From Liriodendron chinense (lineage: Eukaryota; Streptophyta; Magnoliopsida; Magnoliales; Magnoliaceae), in contig ML058493.1 in assembly GCA_003013855.2 (NCBI GenBank), positions 2,232,001 to 2,296,000 of the forward strand: a DNA stretch of 64,000 nucleotides, written 5' to 3'. Position numbers and translations under genes: made by a program. The notes under the pieces were generated by a model. That model was not told the DNA's origin, ran no database searches, and saw only the letters and a program-made list of their open reading frames with translations. Below, piece after piece: positions 12,020 through 23,262 of this stretch. Position 1 is the first letter of the stretch, and each line of letters opens with the position of its first letter.

Positions 12020-12560
12020 GTATTTGATTTTGCTGGTAAGTACAGAGGTTCTTATAGCAATGGGTTGAAGCCATATGTCTGTCCTTTTTACTGCTCTTAT
12101 TCTGGCTATCAGGTTTGTTTGTTTTTGTTTGTTTTTTTTCCTTCCTTTTTTTGTTAGCAACTTCTCTTTTATATAGATTTTCTAGTTTTTAATAACTTAT
12201 GATTTTTCATTGTCTTTATGTGAAGGATGAGCTGTTGTGGGGTGTTGCTTGCTGCATAAAGCCACCAAAAACCCAGCTCATCTGAACTACATTCAGGTGA
12301 ATGGTCAGACACTAGGAGTAGATGAGACTAGACAACAAACATGTTGGGGAAGAATCTTAATTTCCAAGGTCTGATTTTTCTTTCTTTCTAATTGCTATCC
12401 TTTTTATTTTATTTTTTTAAATATGACATGAGTTTTAATCTATCTGATTTTCTTTTTCTTTTTTTTGTCATTTTCAGGCATTTTTTGTGCAAAATGTGAA
12501 ATCCCTTGATTATTACAGGGTCATGCAGATAATTTCATATGCTCTCTTATACCAGGAGCC
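12020..12560 (+). pseudogene. GH9 endo-1,4-beta-glucanase fragment, three exons
   Basis: Exon 12020-12112 (acceptor GTTGCAG, donor CAG/GTTTGT) is 31 intact codons including KYRGSYSNGLKPYVCPFYCS, typical of plant GH9 cellulases. Exon 12226-12368 starts DELLWG, loses one base, then reads LHKATKNPAHLNYIQVNGQT. It also lacks the part that should encode the conserved TFGWDNKH-like stretch. The third exon starts at 12478 (AFFVQNVKSLDYY), shifts frame again, and contains HADNFICSLIPGA. Introns are retained, so this is a genomic fragment, not a retrocopy. Functional GH9 enzymes cut beta-1,4-glucan in the wall; the N-terminal catalytic region and the C-terminus are absent here. Confidence 0.85.
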
Positions 12561-13169
12561 TCCTCACTACAAAATTAAAGAGAAGGGGAAACATTCAGTA
12601 TTGTCCCAACAAGTACAATAAGGTATCTTATCTAGGTGGAGTATTGTTGTTTCTGGATTTTATATCAATAGTTTGCAAATTGTGAACTAATTTTGGCTTT
12701 TGAATTTCTAAAACATTTGTGTTTGTGATCTTCTTTTGTTATTAGTGCAATAGACAGAAAACCATGGAGCAAAGGCTTATAATGTTTGTTAATGAAGTAC
12801 ATGTGTGGTTTCTCTCCATTGAAAATATCTTCTGTTTCAACACTTGTTTACTAATAACTTCACAGTTTGAAAATTGAACTTGTTGATCACTATTATAAAT
12901 GTCAGTGAAGTACAAGTGTGGTTCCCTTTTTTCTATTTTGTTTTTTTTATTTCATAAAGGAGAGTTGCATTGTTTGGGTTTTCAACACAGTGCTATTTGG
13001 AGAATAAGATTTATGGATTTGGATTTAGATTTAACAGGTGAAACTTGAACACATACGAGGTTTTGTAAGCTATGAAGTCTTTATTTGTATTAGCTTGAGA
13101 TGAGTTGAATTATCAGGGCATGTACCAGAAACAGCTAGATATGTTGTTATTATAAAAAAAAAATTAAAA
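12561..13169. other. No gene identified
   Basis: T-rich, intron-like sequence after the GH9 remnant. No further GH9 exon was recognised. Confidence 0.4.
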
Positions 13170-13437
13170 CACTAGCTACGGATATAGTCCGCAGCTCTCA
13201 AAAGTAGTCAGTAGCGTTATGTAGACAAAATGCTACGGATCAAACTTCTATAGCAATGGCTATTGTCCGTAGCCGATGAATTGTAGCTACGAATTATATT
13301 CGTAGCTATAGCTTAAAAGGCTATGGCTACAGGACCAATAGCTACGGACTGGATACGAGCCTGCTACGGATTATATTCGTAGTTATAGGATGTATAGCTA
13401 CGATTATATTCGTAGCCTTTGCCCCTTTTTTTTAGTG
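13170..13437. mobile_element. Small non-autonomous CACTA element (268 bp)
   Basis: It starts CACTAGCTACGG and ends with TAGTG, the reverse complement of CACTA. The interior is packed with inverted copies of GCTACGGA / TCCGTAGC and GCTACGAATTATATTCGTAGC-like palindromes. There is no coding frame. The flanking triplets (AAA and ATT) do not match, so a 3-bp target duplication is not visible. Confidence 0.75.
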
Positions 13438-16222
13438 ATTGTGACTGAAATGTCTATGTGGCGACCGCTCTGATCAATACATATGCTAAAGATGGATTTC
13501 CCATGTGATTACTGATGTGTTTCTGTATCCCAAGAGTGCAATACATTTGTCAATATAGATATGGAAAACAATGCTTGGAAGCACCAAGCAACCAATGAAT
13601 TTACCTTTAATTGGACAAAATATCATACAAAAGTTTTGGACACTGTTTGTTGATTGCTTATTATTTATATATATACACTGGGAAGCTGAAATTCAGGCAG
13701 CTTGTAGCATGCTATGCAATGTACCTGTGCAGACGTTACAACAGCATTCCTGAATGCAAAATTAAGAGGTTCTGATGACAAAAGGCTATGATGCAAAGAT
13801 GCTCTTTGCTGCATTGATCTTAACTAGTTATTCCAAGCCAGGTTCAACAGGCTTTCTGCATTCCACCCATTGATCTTAACTAATGAATGGAAGGGATAGA
13901 CAGTCAAAGGGTTCTTAATGGAATGCACTAATTTTGTTTCCATTACAACAGAGAATGATATGTGATAAAGTTTAGTTTGCCTAAAATAGATCGTCTCATT
14001 GTCTATCTTGATCATGGAAGTTACGTGCAAAATGCAGTGAATGGGATATGCTAGTGGCAAATAGGAAAAGAGAATGGATCTTAGCATTCTTATTTCAATT
14101 TTGATTTTGGTGGAAAAAAAAGGGAAAACAGCCTCCACAAACACTTAAGATTTTGGTAGTCCATTCATTACTACCATTCCTATTCATAATGTTCGATTCT
14201 GTCTATTCATAATGTACATAGCCATAGTTGTGTTATCATCTTTTGTTGTTTTCTGCTTTGTTGTCCTAAACTATGGGTGGAGTTTCAGGTTTTAATATGG
14301 AGTGAAAACTGCAAGGATTTTGAAACCACATATGCAAGAACACCTGGTGTTCTGATTAGCATAGTTTTCAGCTGCAACACCTTTCTATGCCTGCCACTTG
14401 GTACTGGATGTAGGGGTGGTGATGGACAAGGGGGCCCGTGCTGCCTGGCTAAGGGCGGGGCTTTGGATCTATTAACTTGTCCTGTGGGCAGGGCTTGGGC
14501 GTGAGTCATTTTACACTTACCATGTTTGGGCCGGCCCTACCTCATTTGTACATGTGTTTTATCCTACAAATATGCAGTTTCAACCCTTGGTTAGGCAGCA
14601 TATGCATCTTGCATGTACGTTGTTGGTTTCATTTCCCCCTTTTTTTTGTTGTGTGTGCAGCTCATTTGATCAACAGGATTAAGAACATTCAGCACGAGAA
14701 GTAGGGATTTGATCAATTTCAGGCTAGGTTGGGTTGAACTTGGGCCCAACCAATTTTTTTGGGCTTGTACCCAAACTCCCAGCCCATTGCCACCGTTATT
14801 TCAATTTGTACATGCAATCCTTGTAAAAGGTTGGCCCCATCATGAAGATCCCTTAACGTAAAATTCTGGCTGATACATTTTGCAAAGTTTTTTCTTTGGT
14901 TGCATAACCTAGTTCGTTCAAAAGGTTGTTTCCATTATGAAGATCCCCTAGAACCATGTTGCAAAGCTTTTCTTTTATTTATTATTATTATTATTATTAT
15001 TTTTTATAAACTAGTTTGTCGATGGTTGAGACTCAAATGTTAGGACTTTTCTGGATGCATTCTTACTTGTGCCATTTCTTTTTTTCTTTTTTCTCCTTTT
15101 TCTCCTTTTTCTTTTTTCTTTTTTCTGTTTTGATGATTCCTACTTATGTCATTTCGGTTGTGGATGGACAGAAATCTTATTTGTCCATCTTTTCAATGTT
15201 GGAAGTTGTCCTGCTCTGATGTGAGTACTTTTGTCTCAAGAGTAAGATCTGCAACTCAAATTGTAACCATAAAACAAGTAATTAGCAAATCTAAATCGGA
15301 ACTCATTTCATTTGCGGAATCGAAGTTTTTTGCACAATTTACTCATTTCATCTGTGGAATTGAAGGAAGTTATTTTGGAATAGATAGAACTCTTTCTACT
15401 TCATGATCAAACATAAAGAAATTGATCACCCATACTACAAGAGGAATTTCTCTGGTTTGAATCATTCGAGTTGACTTGGTCAAGTTTCTAGTCGAGTCAG
15501 TGAGTTGTATAACTATGAGATAGACTCCTTTACAATTTACATGTTACTTCATTGTTGATCCATTCAATCGATGGGCCTATAACCCAAAAAGTCACATTGC
15601 TTGGACGATCCTGACTTTGAAATTAGTTGCATTACTTGGGAAGGTTAATAGCATCACGGGAAACTTTTTTCTTACCACCAAAAGCACTCGATTAATAGGT
15701 TGGTTAAAATCATCCAATCCATGTGATTTTAGCATATAGCCTTCGCCTTCCTTCACGAACGTACAAATCTAACACCCTAATCCACGTATCTCGAGATCTC
15801 ATTCCCTCTCTTTCCCCTAACCCCCAATCTCTTGAGCTCTCAGTTCCCTCTCTGGCCTCTCTCAATTTCTCAGCACTGTCACTGCCCCCGCCATCCCTCC
15901 ATCGCTGTCGCAACTGCCACCGCCATCCCTCTCTCCGAAATATGTAGCAGACTGCCACATCTATTTGCTTAGCTTTTAATTTTAAGTTCACCGTTTCAAA
16001 AGATGACAATATATACTTTTTGGTTGGCTTGCTAACTATATAAAATTTATTTTACTAATTGATATGATTTATTTTTTCAATGTAAATAGATGGGATGGGA
16101 GTTGCTCTTGCTTTTTCTGAACTTGATTGCAATCTGTTTGGTTTGCATCGCTTATTTTGTTTGTCGTAACTGCAAGTATTGATTTCAAGGGATAAGGGAA
16201 TTCTAAAGAAAAGCTCTCTTCG
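13438..16222. other. No gene identified; host DNA left of element A
   Basis: It contains a TTA microsatellite at about 14977-15002, a block rich in GGGCCGGCC/TTGGGC words (14400-14790), a CT-rich run (15060-15130), and a CT-rich stretch resembling a 5' leader (15790-15930). A frame near 14285-14345 looks exon-like but I cannot name it. Confidence 0.35.
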
Positions 16223-16227
16223 TTCAT

Positions 16228-18173
16228 TGTTGGGACTAGAAAATGTACACACGGGACATTTTCCTGAAATGTGGTGTTTAGTTGCTCTGGGGTTCTGAGT
16301 AATGAAAACATTCATATACAATCACAAGCATTCACAAAGTACACAAAAGAAGAGATATCGCAAGGCGAATTTATTTCAGAGATTCTGAGATCTTGTACAT
16401 TCCAGGCCGTGGTCTGGCACGGGCCCTTAATTACATCGAATGATCGATGACCCTTAATTAGAAGGCAAAAGACTAGCCAGCAGGGACTATGGCCTTAGAG
16501 TTCATGGTCGTAGAGACCTATATTTTGTGTGGTCATAGAGACCTGTATTTGCATGGTCGCGGAGACCTGTATTTGTTGTGTTTCGTACTGAACCACCTTT
16601 GTATTAGTCGAATGTCTATGTCCCATATTTTAACAGGATACCCGGATTGAAACTGTCAGGGTTTATTACTGAGATGGACAACTCTGGGCCCGCGCCTGTC
16701 AATGTAGGGACAGGTGACCTCAGGAAGTCCATTCTACAGTTGTGTGTACCTGCGCAGTCCAACCGACGGATATTGTCTAGATGGGTAGGGCATCGACTGT
16801 TGTGTTGTGGCAGTTGAGTAACTGGTTTGTAGAGGATCGAAGTTCTTTGGTCATGGTTCATTGTGGTAATCAAGGCCCTGCTGGTCTAGGTTTTGGCACA
16901 AATCGGATCATGCCTTTACAGTGAACGTAAATGTCAGCATATTTGCATGGCTCTGGATGTTGGCGACTCCTTTCCGGGAAGCTACTCCGTTCATCGCGTC
17001 GAACCGGGTTAAGCCTCGAAGATGCTCGACTCCGCTCATTTAGAGTTCTTGAAACGTTCGTTTGGCCGTTCCATTGTGTCCGGAATGCTCGAAATACCCA
17101 AGACAGGCTCCGACGGACCTTGAAAATACTCAGAATTGAGCCTGGTGCACCTGCTGATGCGTTCTGCAATTTGCTGATTTTTAGGGTGCGTGAGACTTGA
17201 TTTACGGGTGCGTGAGGCTCCACGCACCTGTCAATTCAATGTCGATTTTCGAGACGAATTTAGGGGTGCGTTGATGTATATTCAGGATGTGTGGGTCCGT
17301 TTTTGCCAAATTCGATTCTTGCTGAATTTACAGACGCGTGGGGCTGAATCGACAGATGCGTGGGGTATTTTTAGATGCATGAGGTCCCTTTTATAGATGC
17401 GTTATTAAGTACATGAAATTCAGACCTATAGTAGCGTCTGCACCTGGAAATAGGATTCCGGTGAACGGAAAGGTGTTCCGGCGAGGATTCCGGCGGATTT
17501 TTTTTTGGGTTTCGGGCAGCGGCGGCTCTCTCTCTCCTTTTCTATTCTTGTAAATGAGCGGGACGAGGGGTATTTATAGGTGAACTCGGCCAATAGGAAG
17601 CTGCCACGTATCACGCATCTGTCAAATGCCCGCAACGTACCTGTTTATTTGATTGCACGTGTCCGAAAATCATACAGGTGCGTGGGGTTTAATTACCGGG
17701 TGCGTGAGGCTCCACGCAGCTTGTCAATTCAATGTCGTCTTCAAGACGAATTTAGGGGTGCGTTGATCAGTTTTCAAGGTGCGTTGAGTGCGTGGGCCTT
17801 CGCAAATGGCAGGGCCAACGTGCAGTTTTTAAGGGTGCGTTGGATGCATGGGGTGCTCGGATTTCAGGGTGCATTGGACACGTAAATGTGGGCTCCACCG
17901 ATTGGGTTTTGATTTTCAGAGGGTTTGCGGGCCCCGTTTCATTACGCAATCACTTGCACTGTTCATCATAAATAGTGACGGAGTTGCGGGTCCATTTCCG
18001 GGCGGTTCCGAACATGGTGATCGGCGGGGCCCACTAGGGAATTTGGCTAAGTCTAGGGAAGTCGCGTATGCTTCCGTTTTGCGTGCACCGGATGGCGTTC
18101 TTCGCGTGATTCCTTCAGAGTTATATGGTTATTTGACTTATTTTAAGAATGTCCACTATTTGGGACCCCAACA
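16228..18173 (-). repeat. Element A 3' LTR
   Basis: Pairs with 42520-44438. The LTRs differ by roughly 3% in the parts I compared by eye, plus a few indels around 17180-17210 and 17705-17715. The outer third (about 17180-17880) holds several GGTGCGTG...CACGCACC inverted units. Short frames inside are not genes. Confidence 0.93.
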
Positions 18174-18186
18174 GATGCCCCTCCGG
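18174..18186 (-). other. Element A polypurine tract
   Basis: Read on the minus strand, the bases next to the 3' LTR are CCGGAGGGGCATC. This is the expected place and composition for the plus-strand DNA priming site. Confidence 0.6.
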
Positions 18187-18244
18187 TGGGTCGCGGCGGA
18201 CGTACGATCGGCTGGTGCGACACACCGGACTTCCCGGGTCCCAC

Positions 18245-18253
18245 TATAAATAG
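18245..18253 (+). promoter_or_regulatory. TATA box of the plus-strand gene of element A
   Basis: TATAAATAG lies 72 bp inside the 3' LTR boundary, oriented towards the plus-strand coding region that begins at 19178. Transcription would start near 18280 by usual plant spacing. This gives the antisense unit a promoter that does not depend on the 5' LTR. Confidence 0.55.
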
Positions 18254-18406
18254 ACGAGACGGCTCATTCTCGTATTTCACTGTTCTTTACCAGACATTTC
18301 ACACCAAGCCCACACACCCTTTTATTCTCCAACGCGTCCAACAACTGTCTCCAATGCATCTATTTAATCCGTACGCACCCACTTATTCAAGGTAGAAGTG
18401 GTTTCA

Positions 18407-18850
18407 GGAGTGTGTGGGATGCATACGCATCCTATAATTTGAACTTGGGATTTGAATGTTCCTTTTTGGATGCGTAGGGTGGTACGCACCTGTAAATCTT
18501 TTGAATTTTGTGGACATCCTGAATTGTTTGGGTGTGTGGGGGTCTACGCACCCTTCGTCAAACTGGGCAAGCCTTGGTGCTTCACGCACTATGAATTTGT
18601 TTAAGTTGACTTTTTTAAGGATGCGTTGGGGCTCACGCACCCAGCTAATGAACTTGGCCAAAAAACATACATTTATGGGGTGCGTGAGACCTTACGCACC
18701 CTTCGTCAATTTTGTTGGGGGATTGCCCTTCACGCACCCGGAAATTGCGGTTTGGACAGGATTAAGGGTGCGTGGGGCCTTACGCACCTGGAAATATGGT
18801 CTTGACATCCTTTCGAATTTCGGGGTGCGTGGAGACCCACGCGTCCAGCT
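18407..18850. repeat. Array of about seven GTGCGTGG...CACGCACC hairpin units
   Basis: Units such as GGTGCGTGAGACCTTACGC recur every 55-80 bp. Each can fold into a short stem with the right arm TACGCACC or CACGCACC. The same motif occurs inside the adjacent LTR (for example 17207-17228). The array falls in the putative leader of the plus-strand transcript. Confidence 0.8.
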
Positions 18851-19177
18851 TACAAGATTTGTAAAAATTTATTTTAAGTAATCTTTTGCGAGGCTAGATA
18901 CTTAAGTGTATGCGCCCCTTAACCTCTGCCTCGTATTTGGGCACATATGGTATTCGTCTTTGAAGAGGCGTAGGGTCTCATAGACTTTCGAGCTTTCTAG
19001 ATCGCATTAATTTTGGAGGTAATACCTATTGTGACCTTAAGTAATGTTTCGAGTGTACCTGAGCATGTCTCCTTGCCTTTCTTGACTTCACTCGATTAGT
19101 TTTTTCCTGCTTCCTGTTTTTTTTTCTCTTTTGTCGGACCGCTGTATCGGTTCATCAGCTTTGTTTCTCAGCAGACG
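18851..19177. other. Leader upstream of the 208-codon frame
   Basis: The stretch is T-rich, and its 3' end reads TTTCTCAGCAG just before the ATG at 19178. It may be the end of a leader intron. No coding is seen. Confidence 0.35.
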
Positions 19178-19804
19178 ATGGTCGTAACACGCGCTTCCCT
19201 CCGTGAGGCCCGCGACTGCCTGAGGCGACTTCTAACTGCTCTAGACCACCCCGAGGCTTGGTCATCTCTTGCCGATCAATGCGACGAGGTGACCGAAGCC
19301 TTGACTCATCTTGGTGTGGAATCCCGCCCCATTCTCCGAGTTATTCAGAATGTCTCGACGATGGCCTCCATCTCAGATGAGCGTAAGGAGGTCATCTCTA
19401 GCTTCATCGGTGATTCTTTCCTTTTGGAGGAATTGGCTGTCCTGGAGGCGGCGGAGCCTTCTTTGGCTGCTTCTTTCCTATCCCTGTCGAAACGTCTCAG
19501 CTTCCTGAAGGAGGAGAAGAGGGAGAGCAGGCGGTTTCTAGCTTGGCTTGTCCCGTTGGCGGAGGCCGAGTACCTGGATCGCCACGCCGGCATCTGGAGA
19601 ATGGTCAGGGAGGCCATGCGAGAACATGACGACCTGCCGATCGACGTCTCGATCATAAGGAACTATACGAACGCCGAGCACCTGAATTTCGATCTCGTGC
19701 AACAGTGTATTTCCATTTTGGTGGACTTGATCTTCAAAGAAGGCCAGGTCCGGGTGAAGGTTGATGAGTTGAAGGCTCGGGTCCTTCCGCTGATGCAGGA
19801 CTGA
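19178..19804 (+). CDS. Intact 208-residue protein of unknown function in element A
   Basis: The ORF starts ATGGTCGTAACACGC and stays open for 208 codons to TGA. The start is chosen because CAGACGATGG gives a reasonable context and the upstream sequence is non-coding. The protein looks largely alpha-helical and charged, with Leu-rich spacing and motifs such as LRRLLTALDHPEAWSSL and VDELKARVLPLMQD. I see no signal peptide, membrane segment, zinc finger or enzyme motif, and do not recognise a family. It lies antisense to gag-pol, downstream of the TATA box at 18245 and upstream of the PMD remnant. It is intact while its neighbours are broken, which may mean recent selection or chance. Confidence 0.55.
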   Translation: MVVTRASLREARDCLRRLLTALDHPEAWSSLADQCDEVTEALTHLGVESRPILRVIQNVSTMASISDERKEVISSFIGDSFLLEELAVLEAAEPSLAASFLSLSKRLSFLKEEKRESRRFLAWLVPLAEAEYLDRHAGIWRMVREAMREHDDLPIDVSIIRNYTNAEHLNFDLVQQCISILVDLIFKEGQVRVKVDELKARVLPLMQD

Positions 19805-20195
19805 GGCCCTTGCTTTCTGGTTTCGGGGAGGGGTCCCCACAATTTTGAGTCGTCTTACATTGACTGTTGTTGTTTGATCATTTGGAACAATTGTTATTAA
19901 CAATTTAGCCATTTGGAGTGGCCCTTATGGTTGATGAATACTAATTTGTACTTTTCGCCTCACTTTCTGTCTTTTCCTGCTTGTATGTTCTATGACGATG
20001 ATGTTGTGGTTGTAAATGTTGTTCGTTTCATTTCTTCTTTCATTGGTTTCGAGTATGTTCCGCAGTGGCTTATGTTGGCGCTTGTGCTTTGTTCATTTGC
20101 TACTTTGTCCCTTTGTCTTTTATGAGTGGTTTAATCGACTTTGTGTTTCCCCTTTACTTTGTATCTGAGTCTTGCATACTGTTTGTAGGTTACAA
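19805..20195. other. Spacer between the two plus-strand coding units
   Basis: T-rich, intron-like sequence. It ends at GTTTGTAGGTTACAATGGCC, so an acceptor AG lies directly before the next ATG. The 70-codon frame inside looks spurious. Confidence 0.35.
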
Positions 20196-21656
20196 TGGCC
20201 AGCGATCCTTCACGGGCCTGGTCCTTCGGGTCATCCCCAGACTCCCTCTAAGCATAAGCGTGCTGCTGCCAAGCAGGTCGTCAGACCGTCCGCTGAAAAT
20301 CCACAGTGGTTTCTTCCTCCAGAAACGTTCAACTTTTATGAACGTATCCTCACCTTACCGAAAGATATACAAAAGAAAATCATTTGCGATAGGATCGTGC
20401 CGCCTCCTCCAGACAGGGACACACAAGAGCAATGGGATGCATGGTACGCTCCTCTCCGGGGTTTCCGGAGTGACGGGGCAACGGGTTCTAAAGAGGGCGA
20501 GGCGAGTCCGTCGATCCCCACCCAGTCTACCAGGCGCGGTCGCCCGAAGAGGGCTGGCAAAGGTGCCAAGCAAGTGTACTTGGAGAACCAGACCAAGTCT
20601 AGATCGGACAAGATGAAGGTGGCCTGGTCTAGTGCCAAGCTTATCACTGCGCCACTCGTCGTGAGGAATCCATACACTCGGGAGTATATTCGTTATGCGA
20701 AAAGTTATCAACGGCAGCGGTCTCTCCCGAGCATCGAACCATCCGACATCTGCAAGGAACAACTCCTTCTATGGCGTCGAAGTTTGGACATCCGGCCCGG
20801 CGTCATTCCTCAGCTGTTCACTTTCCAAGAACGGGAAGCAGCAGTCGGTCCTGGGTGTAAAGGATATGATTTTCCTAGAGCCGAATCACAATCCCCATCA
20901 GCCCTTCCCTAGGCATTATTTCGAGACTCTCCGCCTAGAGGTTTTACCATCTGGGGGATGCCGAAGTCTAGTTGTCCGGGGCGTTCCGGACTAGCGGCCA
21001 TCTGGTCTTTCATCCGGGCTACCGAGGCGTGGGCGAACCGGATCCTGGAATAGCACAAGGCGACCTTACGGGCGGTGGGTCTGTACAAGGCGATCGAAGC
21101 GACATCAAGCTACTTTTGCCGAGAGCCCTGGGTATACAAGGGCTTCCTCAACCACTGGTGCTCCATCACCAATTCCTTTCACATGCCGTGCGGCGAGATG
21201 AGCATCTCGCTCTGGGATCTCAATAGGATCGCGGGGCTCCCTATTCGCGGGAGGATTTACGATGAATGGGTTCCGAGCGACGATGAGCTGTCGCGAAAGA
21301 AGAAAGGCATCAATGAAGTCTTCTTCTTCGAGGCCTGCTACGAGCTGTTTGCCGAACTACCCCAATTTTGGGGTCTCAAAGATAAGCTCCTGTTCGAGGA
21401 CTGGCTGGTCTATTTCAGTCACGGCTTGAAGTAAGTTTTTTGTAATGAATTGTGCCTTACTGTTCTGTCACGCTTCTTTCTTTCTGCTAATGCTTCGTCC
21501 CTTCCCTTCTTCAGCTTGGATTATGCGGCCTTCGACGAAGGTCGTGGCTGATAAGGCGCTTTTAGAGAAACGGATGAGGGAAAATTTCCCGCGCCCCAAC
21601 AAGCTCTCCCCCTCCTGCGAGCTAGCCGGCTTCCTAGGCATATTGGCTCAGTTGCG
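20196..21656 (+). pseudogene. Plant mobile domain (PMD) gene of element A, left part
   Basis: From an ATG at 20196 the sequence shifts frame within 20 codons, then runs through a basic linker (TRRGRPKRAGKGAKQ). After another shift and a TAG near 21052 it reaches the PMD core, with YKGFLNHWCSI, PCGEMSISLWDLNRIAGLPI and an aromatic/acidic stretch to 21430. A donor GTAAGT (21431) and an acceptor CTTCTTCAG (21514) define an 84-bp intron. PMD proteins include the plant nuclear proteins MAIN and MAIL1, and PMDs are also carried by transposable elements. The gene is cut at 21656 by element B and continues at 31982. Frameshifts make it a pseudogene. Domain assignment is by motif recognition. Confidence 0.72.
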
Positions 21657-23251
21657 TGTTCGCTTCCCCAAGTGTAGGGTTGCGACGTAGTAATAAACTC
21701 GGTAAGACCGAGGTCGATCCACAGGGACTTATGTAAGATTTCACAAACTCATCCACAAGTGTCTATTGAAGTCTACTAATCAGATTTTTGTATGAAGTTG
21801 ATGTGAATAACAAAAGTTGAATTAAAGCGAAAGTAATCAATTATTAGAAGGCACTAGGGGTTCAAGGATCCACTTGTAGCAATCCGTGATGTTCAATCCG
21901 CTGTGGTTTCTTATTCTCTCAACTAGAGTCGACATTCAAGTCTATCTAGTCGGATGATAGAGCTGTTAAACCAAACAGTCTGTAATATGTAAGTTCTGTG
22001 CATAAGATTCACTCAATGTAGGCCGAGCTGAGCATGCTCAATTGCATAGGTCATTCCCCTTTCCTATAGGTCCAGTTCTCAATCCTAACCATCCTCAAGT
22101 CCTCTCACAAGACAAGGCTAGATCAGGATTTGAAATGGATTCAAATCACATGCACAGTCATTACATATTCCAGAAAATCAACAAAAATAGAACTTTGGCA
22201 TGAAGTCCCTTTATGAAGAGCTTAGTACTAGAGCGCACTCCGATTCCTCGGATCATACAGGTCTAGACCGTTGCAAACGAATTAAGAAGATAAGTAATTC
22301 ATCCAAACATCTATGAGTCATCACAAGACTAAGAAAAATTACTTAAAAACTTGTATAAACTTCAAACCTTAGTTCATAATCATGAATTCCAACTGAAAAC
22401 CACTTAACTACGAATTAAAACATCTTGGATTCACTACAAGCTTCACCTCTTAGCCCTAGCTAAGAGGTTTAGCTGCTCATGATCCAAGGAAACATGAAAC
22501 AACTACAAAAAGTATGAAAACAGCAAAGCAAACCAAAAGGAGTTGTGAAACTCCAATCTCCACTTCCACAGTCTCCAACCTCGCTTGAACCCTTCTAGGA
22601 TGCCCTAGGAACAATCCCTAGGTGTCTTTTTATAGTCTGGAGGCTCCACAACCTCGGAAGAATCGAGAAATTGCGTAACACTTACGCTAGCGCAGAGAAT
22701 TTCGGGCTGAAATTAGAAATTCCTAAGTCTTCACGCACAGCCGACCGGTCATGACCGGTCGGCCTCAATAAACAATCACTCCAGCAAGCATCTCCGACCG
22801 GTCATGACCGGTCGGATGTTTTCATTCAGATTACAGCAGCAATGACCGACCGGTCATGACCGGTCGGTCCTATTCATTGAAGTCCCAGCAAGCCTTGTCC
22901 GACCGGTCATGACCGGTCGGACGTGATCCTACACCTCCCAATATGCATGGCTGACCGGTCGCTGACCGGTCTGGCTTCCTTGGCCGACCGGTCATGACCG
23001 GTCGGTCAGTCTTTTCTCTTCTTTTTCTTGCTTTCTTTCTTCTACTTTCTTCTTCCTTTGCGTCCTTCTTTAGTCCTCCAATGTTCATTATCAAAATAGT
23101 CCCAAGTGAACCCTTTTTGTCTTCAATTGAGTGGCGTTCACTCTCAGTCCTGTAGTCACAAAACATGCATTAGATTAGCCTACAAACCATACAATCCTTG
23201 CACAATGAGTGATGAATTGGGGTTAGAATATGCACAATTAAGAGCTCAACA
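21657..23251 (-). repeat. Element B 3' LTR
   Basis: 1595 bp, paired with 30387-31976. The last quarter contains the palindrome array described separately. The short frames inside it are not genes. Confidence 0.93.
22740..23006. repeat. Six-unit GACCGGTC palindrome array in the 3' LTR of B
   Basis: Five units are built on CGACCGGTCATGACCGGTCG, a perfect palindrome, with outer bases that extend the symmetry to 22-26 bp (22741-22762, 22794-22815, 22844-22869, 22897-22922, 22984-23005). The fifth in order (22951-22972) is a direct-repeat variant, CTGACCGGTCGCTGACCGGT. Unit spacing is about 30-55 bp. The 5' LTR has the same array at 31469-31735. Confidence 0.95.
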
Positions 23252-23262
23252 CACCCCCCAAC
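23252..23262 (-). other. Element B polypurine tract
   Basis: Minus-strand GGTTGGGGGGTG abuts the 3' LTR, as expected for plus-strand priming. A near copy, GGTTGGGGGTGT, lies about 920 bp further inside at 24169-24180. Confidence 0.7.

Noticed and set aside
14277..14504. Frame starting VLIWSENCKDFETTYARTPG
   Set aside because: It looks exon-like after a CAG but soon enters the GGGC-rich repetitive block, and no family is recognised.
15710..16009. 99-codon minus-strand frame and its antisense partner
   Set aside because: Low-complexity CT/GA-rich DNA explains both frames.
22740..23006. CRISPR-like array
   Set aside because: There are regular palindromes, but the spacers are not unique insert-like sequences. 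It lies in a plant retrotransposon LTR and both LTRs carry it.
22870..23166. Arg/Lys-rich frames over the LTR end of element B (also 31583-31960)
   Set aside because: They cross the palindrome array and a CT-rich run in both LTRs, with no domain.
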